The notes under the pieces are model-generated. The model saw only the letters and a program-made list of their open reading frames with translations, did no database searches and was not told the origin of the DNA. Source: Tillus elongatus (lineage: Eukaryota; Arthropoda; Insecta; Coleoptera; Cleridae). From it: DNA of 64,000 nucleotides. Below, one piece after another: positions 28,180-39,130 of this stretch. Where the stretch lies: positions 57,641,279 through 57,705,278 of the forward strand of contig OZ023269.1 of assembly GCA_964006375.1 (NCBI GenBank). Reading direction: 5' to 3'. How positions within the stretch are numbered: the first letter of the stretch is position 1; every line of letters begins with the position of its first letter. The position numbers and the translations under genes were made by a program.

Positions 28180-28821
28180 CAAGACCCTATAATTAATATA
28201 TACAAATTTTTTTCATATCTTATATAATAACGGATATCTTGAGCTTTATTGATTTTTTACGAAAATTCGACAAAAATTATATACCATTAAACGATAAACT
28301 CTATAGCTAAGGCTACTGCCAAGCATCAGAGAAAGGGTCTATTTGAAATGAATTTTCTGCAAATATTTTAGTAAAATGAAGGACAATGACGGCTGAAACT
28401 AAGACTTCAGGGTTTATAAAACATCCTTCTTGAGACATTTGATTTCCATAGCCCGTATTAGATTCAAGTTATTTGCATAAATGTTGCCGATTTTGGCGTT
28501 TTAAATCGCAACTTTGACGTTTTGAGGAAAACCCCAATTTATTTTTCTTTAATTGCCTATAAATTTTTTGTCTTTTGACCTACATAGCTAAATTTTAGTA
28601 GGTAACTTACCTATAAGGATATAAACCTGCGTACCAAATTTGGTTGCCCTTACTTTGTTAATTCCGGAGATATAAATTTTTTCCAAAGAAAACACGAAAT
28701 TTTCCGGGAAAACCTGGGCAGATTTTCCTGGTTAACGAACTTATCCAAGCCATTTGCAAAAGGAATTTTTTCACCAAATTTAATCAAAATCGGTCCCATT
28801 ATTTTTTGAGTTATCGGTGTG

Positions 28822-28824
<3 letters not shown>
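28180..28824. repeat. Fold-back repeat family copy
   Basis: 28240-28420 is the inverted centre of the family (matches 21950-22060 and 38210-38340); 28580-28824 is an outer arm (CAAATTTGGTTGCCCTTACT, GAGTTATCGGTGTGATA) matching 21400-21616. Confidence 0.7.

Positions 28825-28905
<81 letters not shown>
28825..28905. repeat. (TA)n array, about 81 bp
   Basis: Occupies the same position between outer arm and inner arm as the array at 21617-21699. Confidence 0.96.
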
Positions 28906-28907
<2 letters not shown>

Positions 28908-29008
28908 AAACTGACCCCGGATTTGTTTTCTGGGGTGCCTAATTAGCGCTCATTTGAAGAAATTTTTTCAAAATTCAAAAGTCGGGATCTCCTCATTAGT
29001 GATTTGTT
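28906..29008 (+). repeat. Inner arm of a fold-back unit, truncated
   Basis: TTGAAACTGACCCCGGAT through AAAATTCAAAAGTCGGGATC matches 21700-21800. It is cut off by a LINE fragment. Confidence 0.8.
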
Positions 29009-29199
<191 letters not shown>

Positions 29200-30194
29200 T
29201 GGCTTGGTCAATACTGGCTGCTATTTATAAACCAACTGGTTCAGTTTTTTTCACGAAGCTCATATCCGAATTTTAGCAATACCTGTATTGATTTTACTGA
29301 TTTATCATTTCCTGTCGCATTAAAACCAATACCCCAATTTGAAAAAAATATATTTCTATTAATGTTTACGGTTTAGAGAAATGTTTTCAAAATAATATCT
29401 ATCGATATCAAGTTACGAGTCCTCTTCATTATACATAAAAAAGCAATTCATTCACATAAACTTATTGTTACTTGATAATTGTGAAGGAAATTATCACTAT
29501 TGTCTTATAAATAATTTTTCAATACTAATTTCCTCCCAAATATCGAAAAATAACAAGTGAAGCATTTTTGTGATGGTTGTTTACAATATTTTGCTTGTAG
29601 AGAAAAGCTACTTCGACATACTCTAAATGATTGTAGCTATGTGACTGCAAAAATGCCACAGTTAAATACAAGGACCGATAAGTTGGGTCGTACGGTTTTA
29701 GACAATGTTTTAAAATTTGAAAATGTCCAAAAGCAGCTGAGATTGCCATTTTGCGTCTTTGCCGACTTCAAATGTGTGCTAGAACCTGTAGAAGATAATA
29801 CTGATGTTAATAACAAAGAAACTTTCACTATTAAAAAATATAAACATACTTTGTTAATTTGCATATTACATAAAATGTTCATTTAATGATGAATTATCTA
29901 AATTAGTTTTGTATAGAAATAATGATGCTCCACAGGCTTTTATTTCTCGATTAGAAAGTGATTTACGAGATATTTATTATAAGCATTTAAAACCGGTAAC
30001 TAAAACGAAACCTTTTACATGCCAAGAACAACAAAAAATCAATGAAGTAACTCTTTGTCATATTTGTGAAATGCCATTTACAGAATCAGATGTAAAAATA
30101 AAAGATCACTGCCACTTTACGGGAAACTTTAGAGGTGCAGCACACAACGCCTGTAACCTTAATGTTACTTTAATTTCGACAGTATAGATGTAGA

Positions 30195-32285
30195 TGTTAT
30201 TTTTAAGGATATTATAGATATATGTTGCTACATACAGGGTTGCTAATAAACAGGTTCCTTGGTATGATCAAGACCTTAAGCGTAAAGCAAAAGAGAGGGA
30301 CTGCGGTTATAAAATTTGAAAGACATCAGTGGGGGATACATGTGAGCATTTTATACAAGTTGTATAGGAACGAGTTTGTAAATCTACTAAAGCATAAAAA
30401 ATGACATATTTTGAAAGGAAAATTGACTCAAATAGAGGTAATTCGAAGGACATGTGGAAAACACAAAAAACCCTGTACAAATCCAAAGGTAATGCGGTGA
30501 ACTTTCTAGATTTCAACTTCGGCTGTGATGGTAGGGTTTCTTTTGCACGAGAAAGGAGGCATGTGCAAAATTCAATGTATATTTTGTAAATAGTATTAAT
30601 CTGATTGTAGATTCAATTCCAGTGGGTTGTCCTTGGTCTCATGAGGGTTATCCCTTGGTCGCATGTTCTTTGGTTGACTTTGAGCCGGTGACTCTTGCTG
30701 ATCTGAATAAATATGTAAACATAATGAAAAAAGTTAGCATCACAGAGATGCTCAGCACGGAGTTTTTGAGAATAACCTTTGGAGTAATTGGTCATGTAAT
30801 TTTGAATTTTATTAATGTTTCCCTTAAATATGGTGCTTTTCCGGAGTCCCTTAAGGGCAGTACAATTATACCAATTCTAAAGGGAGAGAAAGAGGTTCGC
30901 CCTATGTTCAGAAGCTATTGGAACATTTTGTATATTGTCAGTTAATGGATTATTTTCAGACAAACAAACTGTTTGTTGGTTATCAGTCTGGGTTTAGAAA
31001 GCGTCATTCTTGTGAGACTGATTTGGAGCTGACGATTTCTAAGTGGAAAGAAGCAATAGATCAGGGGAAATATGTACTACCTGTGTTTGTTGATCTTAAG
31101 AGAGCTTTCGAAACAGTCGACAGGGATATTCTTCTGCAGAAGCTGGCATATTATGGTATTGGTGAAAATGTGTTAGGATGGCTGAGGCAATACTTGACAG
31201 GCATGACACAGAGGATCAGATTAGAAAAATAAATATCAGATGAGGTGGTGAGCTGCACTGGAGTTCCTCGGGAGAGTATACTCGGACCCCTACTTTTTAT
31301 CATTTATATGAATGATATTAATTTTAGTGGAGATTTTGAATATATAAGTTTGTTTGCTGACGACACATTGATTGCATGTACTGGAGACAGTGTTGCAAAT
31401 ATGGTTACAAGGATGAATGAAGATCTTGATAGGTTTGCTGCATACCTGCATGTGAACAGACTGGGGTTGAATACGAACAAAACGAAAGCTATGTTATTGG
31501 GTGGTAAGTATAGGCTGAAGAAGATAGATGATAATATAACTTTAAGGACTGAAAACAAGCGGATAGAATTTGTAAAAGAAATGAAATATTTAGGTTTTAT
31601 TGTGGATGAGGCACTTGGCTTTAAGAGTCACTCTGAGTACATACGCAAGAAAATAAAGAAAACGTTATTTTTGTTCAGCAGACTCAGTCACAATTTGTCA
31701 GTGTTTGCTAGTATCACGGTGTATCGCACACTGTTGCAACCTCATTTTGATTACTGTGCTACTTTGCTTCACGTGATGGATCTGAACTCTCTGAATATGT
31801 TACAGAAACTGCAGAATCGTGGAATGCGAATTGTCTTAAAAGTGAACAGATATACACCTATAAAATTGATGCTTACGACTTTGAATTATCAATGCGTTGC
31901 AAATAGACTGTACTATTTAACGATGATATTTGTTTTCAAACTTGCGAAGAATCTGTTACCGGCCTATTTCGATTCATTTCTGGTTTTTAACAGAGACATT
32001 CACCAATATAATACAAGGGGTGCTGATGGTCTTCACATATATAGAACCTATACAAGCGGAGCAATGAAATCAGTGTTTTTTAGATGTATCAGCGAGTTTA
32101 ACGGCTTACCTGATGATTTAAGAAATTGGGCTTATTTAGAGGGACACTTTTTCAGTTATTGATGTTGAGGGCACATGTATGATTAATTGATTAATTGTTT
32201 TTTTTTCTCTTCTTAATTGTTGATTTGTTTGTGTGTATTAGGATTTCCTATATTGAAATAAATAAACTTATAAACTTATATATAC
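30195..32285 (+). mobile_element. CR1/Jockey-like LINE inserted in the Polinton 2 polymerase
   Basis: Non-LTR retrotransposon, 5'-truncated. Linker between endonuclease and reverse transcriptase: VPWYDQDLKRKAKERD then YFERKIDSNRGNSKDMWKT (to 30480). Reverse transcriptase: GYQSGFRKRHSCETD, VFVDLKRAFETVDRDILL, catalytic FADDTLIA (31365), LNTNKTKAMLLG. C-terminal thumb region ends at 32160. Frameshifts lie near 30400, 30600 and 30930 and a stop at 31230. The 3' tail is AATAAATAAACTTATAAACTT, a short A/T-rich repeat as in CR1/Jockey-type elements. Left border approximate. Confidence 0.88.
31245..32162 (+). CDS. LINE reverse transcriptase, C-terminal open part
   Basis: Open stretch of 305 codons covering the palm from GVPRESILGPLLFIIYMNDI through FADDTLIA to the thumb (SITVYRTLLQPHFDYCAT) and end. 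The residues PRESILG stand where most reverse transcriptases have PQGSVLG. It is the undamaged part of the LINE at 30195-32285; the preceding half of the palm (30918-31232) is in the same frame but ends in a stop. Confidence 0.85.
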   Translation: MVSCTGVPRESILGPLLFIIYMNDINFSGDFEYISLFADDTLIACTGDSVANMVTRMNEDLDRFAAYLHVNRLGLNTNKTKAMLLGGKYRLKKIDDNITLRTENKRIEFVKEMKYLGFIVDEALGFKSHSEYIRKKIKKTLFLFSRLSHNLSVFASITVYRTLLQPHFDYCATLLHVMDLNSLNMLQKLQNRGMRIVLKVNRYTPIKLMLTTLNYQCVANRLYYLTMIFVFKLAKNLLPAYFDSFLVFNRDIHQYNTRGADGLHIYRTYTSGAMKSVFFRCISEFNGLPDDLRNWAYLEGHFFSY

Positions 32286-34139
32286 TAGTAAAGATGGTAC
32301 AATAAAAAAACTTTTTCTTCAAATGAAATTTTTGACTCTTATCAATTTTTATCCGCTTCATTAGATGAATTGACTTCAAACTTAGAATCATATCAATGTC
32401 GTTTAGTTCGCAAGTTCTTCTCTGATGATCAATTCTCTATTATGAGGCACAAGAGGGGTTTTTCCTTACACGTATATAACAGATTTTTTTAAATTTCATG
32501 AAACATCTTTACCAAGCAAAGATAAGTTTTATGATGAACTTCTAAGTGCAGAAGTCTCTCAAAAAGACTATGATAGGGCTTGCAATGCATGGCGTATTTT
32601 AAATTGTAAAACTTTAGGAGACTACTTAGACTTTTACTTAATGTCTGATGTGCTATTGCTCGCTGATGTTTTTGAAAACTATGGGGACTTATGTCTCAAA
32701 ACATACAAACTTGATCCGGCCCATTACTACACAGCTCCAGGTTTAAGTTGGGATGCAATGTTAAGATACACAAAAGTTGAATTAGAATTAATAACTGATA
32801 TTGATATGCTACATTAAAAAAAAAGTATTCGAGGTGGTGTAAGTATTTGCATTCAACGAAAAGCCATTGCCAACAATAAATTTCTTCCAAATTATGACCC
32901 TTCAATGCCAAACTCATTTATTATGAATCTTGACTTTACGAGCATTCATGCATGCATTATGGCGCAGAGTCTTCCAAAAGGAAATTTTCATTGACTCTCA
33001 AATTAGGAAATCCAGACTTTACATAATACTGTTTCAAATATTCCAGACAATGCAGAGACTGACTACGTTGTGGAAGTTGATCTTGAATATCCTACATATT
33101 TATACGACTATCATAATGACCTACCGTTTTGTCCGGAAAATTATAAGCCACATGGTAGCCAAAGTCAAAAACTAATTCCAAATATATTTTACACTACAGA
33201 AATGTAAAGTAATGTCTAAAGTCTGGTCTTAAATTAGTAAAAATTCAGAGGTATAACATTTTCTCAATCGGCATGGCTTATAGAGTTAAATACAAAGTTG
33301 CGGAATTCTTCCAAGAATAATTTTGAGTGTCGTAGAATTGAAAATAAATTGTATATTTTGGAAAAACCATTGAAAATGTTGAAAACCGTGTAAATGTCAA
33401 GCTCGCAACACAATTTGAAAAAAATAGTCAATAAAAATGGTGCTGAAAATTATATTTTTTTTGTGTGAAAATTTAGTACCTATTCAAATGCAAAAACTCA
33501 TGTTGAATATAACAAACTTATCTATGTTGGATTTTTAATATTAGATATATCAAAAACTGTCATTTACGATTTTTTACGGGTTTTTAAAACCATTATACGG
33601 TGATAATGTATGATGATATAAAAAAGCACATTGATAAATATGATACGTCTAATTATGATCTAAATAATATTTACAACATTCCGAAAACCTTATCGACTAT
33701 AGGAAAAATGAAGGATGAATATGCCGGGAAAGCCTTAGAATCATATTACGGTACTTCTGCGAAAGCATATTATATAAACTCTCCAGATACACTTTCTAAA
33801 AAGGCCAAAGGAGAAAGTAATACTACCATTAAAAAGCAATTAGAATTTAAACATTATAAAGCAATTGTGGATGGAGAATGTTCCACCGTACATTGTCTTA
33901 AGTATGTTTTAAGTCAGAATCCCATCAGATTTTTACCAACCTTATACGCAAAATCGCTTTATCTAATAAAGATGACAAACGATACCTCATCCCTTTATCA
34001 AGCGGAACTTTGGCTTGGGGTCATATAGATATACCATTGACAAGTCTATCAGCTGACGAAAGATTAGACCGTTTTATTCAAGTCATGAAAGAGGCTGCTG
34101 AAACTGACATTTAACAATAGTTTTGCGTGGGCGGTAAAA

Positions 34140-34188
34140 TATATAAGTAACATTTATTCAAAGCTTGCCAGTTACTTTAGCTCTAAAC
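34140..34188 (+). promoter_or_regulatory. TATA box and leader before an unrecognised Polinton 2 gene
   Basis: ATATATAAGTAAC at about 34139-34151 lies 40-50 bp before the ATG at 34189. A TATATAAGT also stands on the minus strand near 59185 ahead of a Polinton 3 gene. Confidence 0.5.
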
Positions 34189-34792
34189 ATGAGTTCAGAA
34201 CTTTTCTCTCGGTTATGTGGTGAAACACAAACAATTTGTAAACGTACGACATATAATTACTAGAAATCCTTGTGAAGAAAATTTACCAGTCGCTGTAGCC
34301 ATTTTAAATAAAATAGCTGTTCCAGATGAATCTTTTCACTATATAGTTGAGAGCGAAGTTTGCAACATTCATTTGACTTAATTACTGGTGGAAAGAAAAT
34401 TAAAGTTACACAAGTTTATGGACGAAGTGATTAAAGTAGTGAAACGTGGCGGCCATGAGTTTTTGGGTATTTTGGAATTGGATGATTTACTTCGTGAGAA
34501 TCACAGAGATTCACCGATTTGTGAAAAATATTATTTGTTTACTTTATTAGCAGGTGGAGATTTGAATTTTTTTTGTAGTGCTGCTCATTTTGCAGATGTT
34601 AAACTTTTAAAATGTCTAATGGCTGTAATTAAAAAGTATAATGTCAAATTTCACTTTGACCCATGTAACAATGATAAGCATAAAAAAGTGCATGCATGGT
34701 TAACAAAAAATATTGAAAAGGGGTTAAAAGGTGGTGATAATTTAGGATGGGAGAAGGACCCTGTATGGCCAAGTGCCTTCAACAAAATTTAA
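34189..34792 (+). pseudogene. Unrecognised Polinton 2 gene A
   Basis: Start MSSELFSRLCGETQTICKR at 34189, a frameshift near 34245, then IITRNPCEENLPVAVAILNK, one stop at 34378 and an open end with HEFLGILELDDLLRENH, ICEKYYLFTLLAGGDLNFF, VKLLKCLMAVIKKYNVKF and HAWLTKNIEKGL. The protein is about 200 residues, helical and charged, with no motif I can name. It lies directly behind the polymerase stop (75 bp) with its own TATA box, so it is probably an accessory gene of the element and not host DNA. Confidence 0.6.
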
Positions 34793-35122
34793 AGATTATA
34801 TTGAAACTAAGTTGTTTGTATGAGTGGTTTATTTAAAGATTCATATATCTTGGTCGATACTTGTATTTAAATTTAATGTATTGTTAAAAAAATATGAAAT
34901 AAATAATTTATTCATAACATTCTTTTTAATGTGTTTAATGTCACTAAATACTTTTAGATGATTATGTATTAGAGTTATTCTTTTTTAACTTGTTGTAAAG
35001 AAGTTCTCATAAATCTGCAACAAATCAAGGACTTCCCCCTCTTTTCAATACTTTTGGAAGGGGGAGCCCTATAAATTAGAAACCGTCTTTGTTAGTGGCA
35101 GTTTTTAATTTTTTTATAGACA
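34793..35122 (+). promoter_or_regulatory. Intergenic region with AATAAA and TATA-like signals
   Basis: AAATAAATAATTTATTC near 34898 could end gene A. CCTATAAATTAGAAACC (about 35068) lies 50 bp before the ATG of gene B. A similar CTATAAATT stands ahead of the KilA-N gene of Polinton 3. Confidence 0.45.
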
Positions 35123-35997
35123 ATGAATAACTACAGCAGTTGCCAGCAAGCTAACCAAGCAATTTCTGAAAAGGTAAATAAGAGAAATAATTTTGTTATA
35201 ATTAATGAAAAACAGTATCATCTTAACCCATCTAAATCAAAATATGTGTGCTGTGCACTAGCTTACGAATTTAGTTTTCAACCTTTGGTAATAATTAAAT
35301 GTTTAAAACGTGATTGTGTGTTTTTAAATGAAACTGAATGGGATGAGTTTCTGAAACATCAAGGTGTAGTGCGTAACTATTTTTATACACCAAATGCAGG
35401 CATTCCAAGCACTAAAGTCTTCATTTTCAATACATTTTGAGTGTTTTAGAGATATACAAATTATAAAAGTGGAAGATAAATATGGCAACGGAGTCTACTT
35501 AGGTATGGAAACTGTTGGTAAATTATTTGAACTGGTACCATTAATAGTTTATAAAATAGATATGCTCAAGAAACAAGAATTTTCCAATATTTCAATACTC
35601 TGATTGACAGTGTCAATTCTAACATTGATGTTCGTCAGTTTATTTTAAATGAAGTGTCTACAGCAGGAAATTCGGAAAATGTCGGTTCAGTTATGGAGCT
35701 GGTATATCAATATCCAAATTTAAAAGAATTCAACAGATACAGTTCGTTTTCCTTCTTCAATCAACACTAAATATGAGGAACCATATTGCCTTTAATGAAT
35801 CTTGCAATCAAGTAAAGTATATTGTAGTTTGAAATTTTGCACATCGTCAAGCAAGAATTGGTGAATGGTAGCAATATGCAAGAGATGGTGATCGATTTCT
35901 TCGCCGAATAAACAGAACTACTGACGCCATTAACTATATTATTGATAGTCATAGATGGCGGATTTATGAAGAACGCTTCTTAAATGTTATGTATTAA
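35123..35997 (+). pseudogene. Unrecognised Polinton 2 gene B
   Basis: About 290 codons in several frames. Start MNNYSSCQQANQAISEKVNK, then NNFVIINEKQYHLNPSKSKY, VCCALAYEFSFQPLVIIK, WDEFLKHQGVVRNYFYTP; shifted near 35430 to CFRDIQIIKVEDKYGNGVYL and KLFELVPLIVYKIDMLKKQE; shifted again near 35590 to NTLIDSVNSNIDVRQFIL; and an end with HRQARIGEW, RDGDRFLRRINRTTDAIN to a stop at 35997. I recognise no domain. Position and TATA-like signal suggest a real gene of this Polinton lineage. Confidence 0.6.
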
Positions 35998-36200
35998 TTA
36001 GTCTTTTAATTTTTATACAATATTTGTTGGGAGATATTTTGGAATTATTGTATATTAGAATTATTGTATTTTTGTAAAAGATGTTTTGTCATTAAAAAAT
36101 ACATATAAACTTCCTGCTTTTAAATAAATATTTACCGTACAAAATTATAAAACAAAGTAAAAATTATATAGTTAATAAGACATGTTATATTTAATTTAAA

Positions 36201-36437
36201 TTATACAAAAGTGTTGTTAGATATCCAAGAATTATTTGATTTATCTAGTCCTAACCATTTTACAAGTATTTTATCACCCTTCCTTCGAATAATTCTTTCT
36301 ATTAAATATATGTCTGCATATTTCACTTTTTGAAGTTCTTCATAGAATCTCTTAATTGGTTGCTTTTTATCATCTTCAAGATTGTACATGGTTGGATTTG
36401 TCACTCCAACCTCAGCTATTTGAAAAATCTCTTTAAA
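36201..36437 (-). pseudogene. Polinton 2 integrase, chromodomain end only
   Basis: Reads FKEIFQIAEVGVTNPTMYNL, then YADIYLIERIIRRKGDKILV and KWLGLDKSNNSWI to a stop at 36201. It matches the C-terminus of the Polinton 3 integrase (YLVERILKKKGKKLYVKWLG) closely, so Polintons 2 and 3 belong to related lineages. The catalytic core is absent; the element ends here. Confidence 0.88.
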
Positions 36438-37959
36438 ACAAAATAAAATTTATCAATTATAATATTACCTTGGAGATAAGATACTCAAAAGAATCAAAAG
36501 CATATATGAGCCAAAATAGTTCTCCAAAAAAGGTAAATTTATATTATCAAAATATGACATAAGCTTTAGAGAGCAGAGCACACCTTTCAAGAGTCATCCC
36601 GTTCCTTCTTTTTAGTACAGTATATCACAATAACTGCTGCAATTAAAAAAAAAACAAGAAGCGAAATTTGCAAATCCAACACCACCAAATGTAAGTCCCA
36701 GATGTCCTTCTAGACTTCGAGTCCACGTTCCGAGTACCAGTTTAACCTGATTTATTAATTTAATAAATAAAACATTTATATAATGAATTACTAAAATTTA
36801 ATACGACTGTTCAGTCGAGGGCATGAGTTTTAATGTAAATTAAATAAGAAATGCGTTGGGTCGAGCACTAATAATTTGTATGGTCTTAGATGTACAAATA
36901 AAAATCATAGTTTGGTTAAATTTGTTTATAAAGAATTATGAATTTATATCATGCAAATAGCTGTAAATTTATTAGAAAAAACATTTTATATAAAATTATA
37001 TGACTATTCGTTCCGTGATGGATTGAACAGTTCAAATGTAATTAGTAGAGTTCAAAGACATAGCAGATAAGTAATGTACTTAACTTTGGTCTTGTTGGCG
37101 ATGTTCCATTAGTTAACCGCATCAGAGAAGGCCTGGGGGCGTTTCAAGGCTGCCTAGACCGTTGAAAGACCCTGTGGGACCTCTGCCTGGCCTGGACTTG
37201 AGGATTATATTGAATGCATTTGAGGAGCTCTTCAAATTTCTTGTTAAATGGTGGTTACCAGATGTAGCAAGTGTCCCATCACCAAACGTACTTTACTTCA
37301 TACTTTAGATAAGGAAGAAAAAAACGGGATGGCTGCAACAATTAAAATTGGCTAGTGTCGGTTGAGTTTGAGGTGATTTACATGCGGCAGCTTGTAGCGT
37401 GTTTACGTTAAATACAAAACTTATCTGCACTTTAATTGTAGAAAAAGGTAACTCGTTATTTATATTGAACTATACAAGAACACTTCCACAAGCCACCACG
37501 AAACAAGAGAATAAACTAAACATTAAACAGAGCAGTTTATGAATACAAATTTGTTACGAGACAAATGAGCGTTACAATTTGATCTTACCTCACAATGGTG
37601 TGCTGGCCTTCTTATTGACTAGCAGGCTGTTATCAACATACTATTATGCTCTTATTTAAAAGCTTGTTAAGAAGAGAGCGTTTTAGGTCATTGGGGCATC
37701 TGATAAAGGCCTTCTTATCTCACAAATAAATCTGAACTACCAAGTGTCAATTCTTCCCACGAAACAGGTTGGTCAAAGCAGCAACTCTCACTGACTAACA
37801 AAATGGTGTGATCATTGACTACGACCCTGATAAATCACGTCTAAAGTTATGACGTCAGCTTATGTGGGCAGAGTTCCTTGACTGAATGAATATTATAATG
37901 TGCATTGATGAATTTTATAGCGTGGGTAAAGATTGTAAAGCATGTAACACGTTACAAAC
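36438..37959. other. Spacer, nothing recognised
   Basis: Mostly AT-rich; 37100-37210 is a GC-richer patch without a recognisable frame. No gene or named element. Confidence 0.5.
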
Positions 37960-38150
37960 TGACCGGTGTTTTTGGGAACATTTTAAGTTTATTTTCCGAA
38001 GATTACATTGCAATTACAACAATACAGTTATTTTGATGAAAATGGTACATTGGTTCTAATTTATAGGTTATACTGGTAACCAAATTCGATGCCTGCTTCG
38101 ATTTAAAAAAAAAACAAAAAAACGTCAAAGTAGCGATTTGAAACATACAA
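37960..38150 (-). repeat. Repeat family copy related to 23590-23855
   Basis: Contains TAGGTTATACTGGTAACCAA and GATGCCTGCTT, the complement of the block at 27835-27870. Confidence 0.6.
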
Positions 38151-38209
38151 ATTTGGGACTTCCAAACAAATACGCTGAAACAAATGCGGATTATGTAGAA
38201 GAAATGTCT

Positions 38210-38417
38210 GTCTGTTTTACAAAGCCTGATTGTTCTTCACTTTACTACAATATTTGCAGATTTTTTTTAAATATACCCTCTCTGATCCTCTGGCAGTAGT
38301 TTAAATTATAGAGTTTGTGATTAAATAGTCCATTGCTTTTAGCGAATTTTCGTCGAAAAAATTCGCGAATGAGGATATCGCGACTTTCTAATTTTAAAAA
38401 AATTCTGTAAAGGAGTG

Positions 38418-38419
<2 letters not shown>
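38210..38419 (+). repeat. Fold-back family: centre and right inner arm
   Basis: Matches 21950-22203: CTCTGATCCTCTGGCAGTAG, then TTTTAGCGAATTTTCGTCG, then the arm ending at a TA array. Confidence 0.75.

Positions 38420-38481
<62 letters not shown>
38420..38481. repeat. (TA)n array
   Basis: About 62 bp of TA followed by three ACATAT units. Confidence 0.95.
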
Positions 38482-38493
<12 letters not shown>

Positions 38494-38720
38494 CATATGA
38501 CTTCGATAACTCAAAAAATAATACACCGATTTTGATGAAATTTGGTGTGTACTTTCCTTTTATAACTAGCTTGGACAAGTTTGTTAGCCAGGAAAATCGA
38601 ACCAGTTTTCCGGGAAGACTTTGGGTTTTCTTTCAGATAATTTTTGTATCTCGGAAAGTAACAAAGCTATGACAACCAAAATTGTTACGCAGATTTATGT
38701 TATGGAACATATATGCCAAA
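38482..38720 (+). repeat. Fold-back family outer arm
   Basis: GATAACTCAAAAAATAATAC, GAAAATCGAACCAGTTTTCC and GTAACAAAGCTATGACAACC correspond to 18760-18960 and to the complement of 28580-28824. Confidence 0.75.
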
Positions 38721-38889
38721 ATTTTTAGATTTCTAAGTTAAAAGCAAAAAAAGTAAAAAGTAAAAAGCATTTGATAAAAAAATGCTGCTGAAGGTCCGAA
38801 CAGTGCACATGACCAAAATATTGTGTGTGGTCCACAAAATCTATTGAATATAACAAAAAGATAAACTCTTTTGGTGCATATATAATTTT

Positions 38890-39130
38890 CGTAAAAAGAT
38901 TGCGTAGATCATTTCTATGAAAATTCACCGCCATAACGCACTTGCTGCATCCATACTTTTTTGTAGTTTCAATACCCTTAAAAATTTCCTTATAAACACA
39001 CATGTTTCCACTTGTGATTTCTGTGAAAATTCACCACCATGACGCACTTGCTCCGTCCAGACTTTTTTGCAGTTTCAATATCCTTAAATGCTGTCTTGTA
39101 AACACACATATTTCCACGTGTGAGTTACTT
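38890..39130. repeat. Tandem duplication of about 100 bp containing the family terminus
   Basis: AAATTCACC[G/A]CCAT[A/G]ACGCACTTGCT followed by ..CCA.ACTTTTTTG.AGTTTCAATA occurs at about 38921 and again at 39021, each followed by a TTTCCAC.TGTGA block. Confidence 0.85.
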
